Assembly: GCA_002367335.1 (NCBI GenBank)
Contig: DFBI01000049.1
Location: 1 to 15,101, forward strand
DNA length: 15,101 nucleotides
From: Syntrophaceae bacterium UBA3084
GTDB lineage: Bacteria > Desulfobacterota > Syntrophia > Syntrophales > UBA6807
Direction: 5' to 3'
Below are positions 13,521 to 15,101 of the stretch, in pieces; position 1 is the stretch's first letter, and every line of letters starts with the position of its first letter. The notes under the pieces were generated by a model. That model ran no database searches, had not been told where the DNA came from, and was given only the letters and a program-made list of their open reading frames with translations. Position numbers and translations under genes: made by a program.

Positions 13521-14506
13521 TACTTCGGGACTCTGACCTTGCCATTACCTGTGACATAATCTCTCATCGTACAGTAGGTGTCCACAAAGCACACAACCCA
13601 TGATTCCGGATATCGGGGAGGAATTATTGTAAGAGGCCACATATGTTTTATAATGATATCCTCCTCCTTTTTTGAGAGGACTGTCACTTCGCGGGCGTTT
13701 TTCAAAGATATTCGTGGATGACGAAAGCCATGCAGTCTCGGCCCCTCACGCAGCCAGTCATAAAAAAACAGATCATGGAGTAACGCGCCTCTCACTGTTG
13801 CATCGCAATCTAAAGACAATTTTCTAGATATCAGAAAGCTGTGCCACGCTACCTCCAGACTGTGGTCAAAGCGAGTCTTGTAATGATGGTGTCTGAAATC
13901 TGCCAGCCTCTGGACATCAGGATGATCAATTAGAGGCTTGGCAATGTTCATAAATTCTGATTCATCATCACCTGACAATAATCTCCCTTTCCCCTTCTTT
14001 TCCCAAATGATTTTGGCAAATCTGACCGTCCAGTCGGCAAACATAACACCGGGCACAACAATAGCAAAAATATGCACAGCAACGGGATTCAGGAGGTCAA
14101 AAAATGAGAGATACACGGGCAATACAAGGTACTCGAAGGCAAATGCCAGGATCAGCCAGTAAATGGAAAATTGCAGGCAGACATAATTTTTAATCCTGAA
14201 TCGCTGCCCTGAATAATCCCAGAGCGGGAGACGCAGGCATCCGTCAAAGATAAATCCTGTTATAAATTCGAGTCCCGTTGTGACGAAAAGATAAACCAGA
14301 CCTTTTACAGGCAAACTGCTTTCCTGCAGATGTGCTGCACAGAAAGTAAGAATAAGGGCACCAATCCCATAAATTGGAAGATAAGAACCTTTTAAAAAAC
14401 CCGGATTGACAAAAGCCCTTGCATTAAATGAACGAAAAATTACCTCAAGGATCCAGCCGATAAAGGAAAAGAAAACAAAGAGAAACATATATTCTGACAA
14501 TTTCAT
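13520..14506 (-). CDS. Membrane protein (ABC_trans_CmpB/YmaB-type) fused to a cytoplasmic HD domain
   Basis: 328 residues from the ATG at 14504-14506, whose ATGA overlaps the regulator's TGA stop; an ATG 33 bases upstream is possible but less likely. Residues 1-165 contain about five hydrophobic helices (roughly 5-24, 43-60, 68-88, 108-130, 140-158) and the motifs GWILEV and NPGFLKGSYLPIYGIGA (34-50) of the 'putative ABC-transporter type IV' family, which despite its name has no shown transport role. A KKGKGR-rich linker leads to an HD domain (about 195-315): RFDHS (H215), LLHD (H244/D245) and CFVDTYC (D309), the metal ligands of HD phosphohydrolases. The protein therefore probably couples membrane state to hydrolysis of a phosphorylated ligand. 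Position between a TetR gene and the activase suggests a sensor or accessory role in lipid modification. The frame may be broken at the very 3' end. Confidence 0.85.
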   Translation of the reverse strand: MKLSEYMFLFVFFSFIGWILEVIFRSFNARAFVNPGFLKGSYLPIYGIGALILTFCAAHLQESSLPVKGLVYLFVTTGLEFITGFIFDGCLRLPLWDYSGQRFRIKNYVCLQFSIYWLILAFAFEYLVLPVYLSFFDLLNPVAVHIFAIVVPGVMFADWTVRFAKIIWEKKGKGRLLSGDDESEFMNIAKPLIDHPDVQRLADFRHHHYKTRFDHSLEVAWHSFLISRKLSLDCDATVRGALLHDLFFYDWLREGPRLHGFRHPRISLKNAREVTVLSKKEEDIIIKHMWPLTIIPPRYPESWVVCFVDTYCTMRDYVTGNGKVRVPK

Positions 14507-15090
14507 ACTATCTCTTTCCTGACAAGTATGCCTTTGCAAAGGATATTGGACAGGTTGTCCAGGTGCTTTTCAATCTCATTATCGTTTTCTTTCAGCAGCC
14601 AGGTTGTTTCGAAGCCCCTGAGAGCATACTCGATCGCCCGGGCAGTAAGCATTATATTTGAAACATAAAAAATCCCTTCTGCTACACCTTTCTCAAGAAT
14701 TGAGTGGAGAATACTCACCTCCCTTGAGAAAAGACGGTCACGGATACTGTCGGCCTTTGGAAGCAAATTATCTATTCCTCCACGCCCGAGGTTCAAAATG
14801 TTAATTGCATCCTTCATGTAACGAAACTTTGCATGCAAGAATACTCTGAGTTTTTCTGCAGGAGATTTTTCCTCATCAACAATTGCCGATATCTTTTCAA
14901 TCATGTCGTTGACTTCGCGATTGAGAACTTCCAGATATATTTGATCCTTACTGCCAAAATAATTATAGAGGGTCGCCTTGGCAACCCTCGCCATCCGGGC
15001 TATTTCATGCAGGCTCGTCTTCTGCATGCCATACCGTCCGAACATCTTTCTTGCCGTATCAAGTATTGAATCCATCTTTTCCTGTTTCAT
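14503..15090 (-). CDS. TetR/AcrR family transcriptional regulator
   Basis: 195 residues, usual length for the family. The N-terminal helix-turn-helix spans about 8-54: LDTARKMFGRYGMQKTSLHE, then IARMARVAKATLYNYFGSKDQIYLEVL, the canonical TetR recognition segment with the KATLYNYF helix and the SK(D/E)-like turn. The C-terminal ligand domain (about 60-190) is divergent, as is normal. The start ATG at 15088-15090 is preceded by GGGG at 7 bases, only 11 bases from the window edge, so operator and promoter are not visible. The stop overlaps the membrane-HD gene (ATGA), so it heads and probably autoregulates this gene string. Several TetR proteins sense acyl-CoAs or fatty acids, which would fit the neighbours, but no ligand can be assigned. 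Confidence 0.9.
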   Translation of the reverse strand: MKQEKMDSILDTARKMFGRYGMQKTSLHEIARMARVAKATLYNYFGSKDQIYLEVLNREVNDMIEKISAIVDEEKSPAEKLRVFLHAKFRYMKDAINILNLGRGGIDNLLPKADSIRDRLFSREVSILHSILEKGVAEGIFYVSNIMLTARAIEYALRGFETTWLLKENDNEIEKHLDNLSNILCKGILVRKEIV

Positions 15091-15101
15091 TTGAAAGCCC
15101 C

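Noticed and set aside
14507..14539. Longer start for the membrane-HD protein at 14539
   Set aside because: It would overlap the regulator by 37 bp, and the added residues are polar, whereas the ATGA overlap at 14506 starts directly before the first membrane helix.

Overview
All genes in this window lie on the minus strand. It looks like chromosome from an anaerobic, probably syntrophic or sulfate-reducing, bacterium of the former Deltaproteobacteria (Desulfobacterota). That placement is an inference. It rests on the archaeal-type class I aldolase, the oxygen-sensitive [4Fe-4S] dehydratase activase, the radical SAM protein, and the GTCATTCCCGC-type palindromic repeats that I associate with such genomes. 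No rRNA, tRNA, CRISPR array, transposase or phage gene is visible.

Right part (7868-15090, read right to left) is a compact gene string. It runs: TetR regulator; a five-helix membrane protein fused to an HD domain (ATGA overlap); a possible 30-codon tail or small ORF; a 1477-residue protein with two BadF/HgdC-type activase domains, DUF2229 and HGD-D-like domains; a COQ10/START-like protein (31-bp overlap); and a patatin phospholipase pseudogene with at least three lesions. From its domain order I believe the 1477-residue protein is the fused form of the anaerobic plasmalogen-forming PlsA/PlsR system. Its two activase halves carry cysteine pairs with the same 39-residue spacing, so it looks like an intramolecular version of the HgdC homodimer.

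Central part (3750-7739) is a two-gene unit: a radical SAM enzyme with a very strong ribosome binding site, and, 9 bp downstream, a three-domain protein (acyl-CoA/acyl-ACP synthetase, acyl carrier domain, PlsC acyltransferase). With the patatin remnant and the START-like protein this makes a membrane-lipid remodelling theme: fatty acid activation, acyl transfer to a lysolipid, deacylation, and conversion of an ester to a vinyl ether, under a TetR repressor. This pathway is inferred from gene content.

Left part (1-3420) holds two helical repeat proteins joined by a TAATG overlap. One is proline- and cysteine-free, LEA-like, with an internal duplication; the other is exported, with a three-fold coiled-coil repeat. 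A 560-bp gene-free stretch follows with tandem MITE-like palindromic elements, and then the 5' part of an archaeal-type fructose-bisphosphate aldolase that runs off the window. The 329-bp gap at 3421-3749 contains only small direct and inverted repeats.
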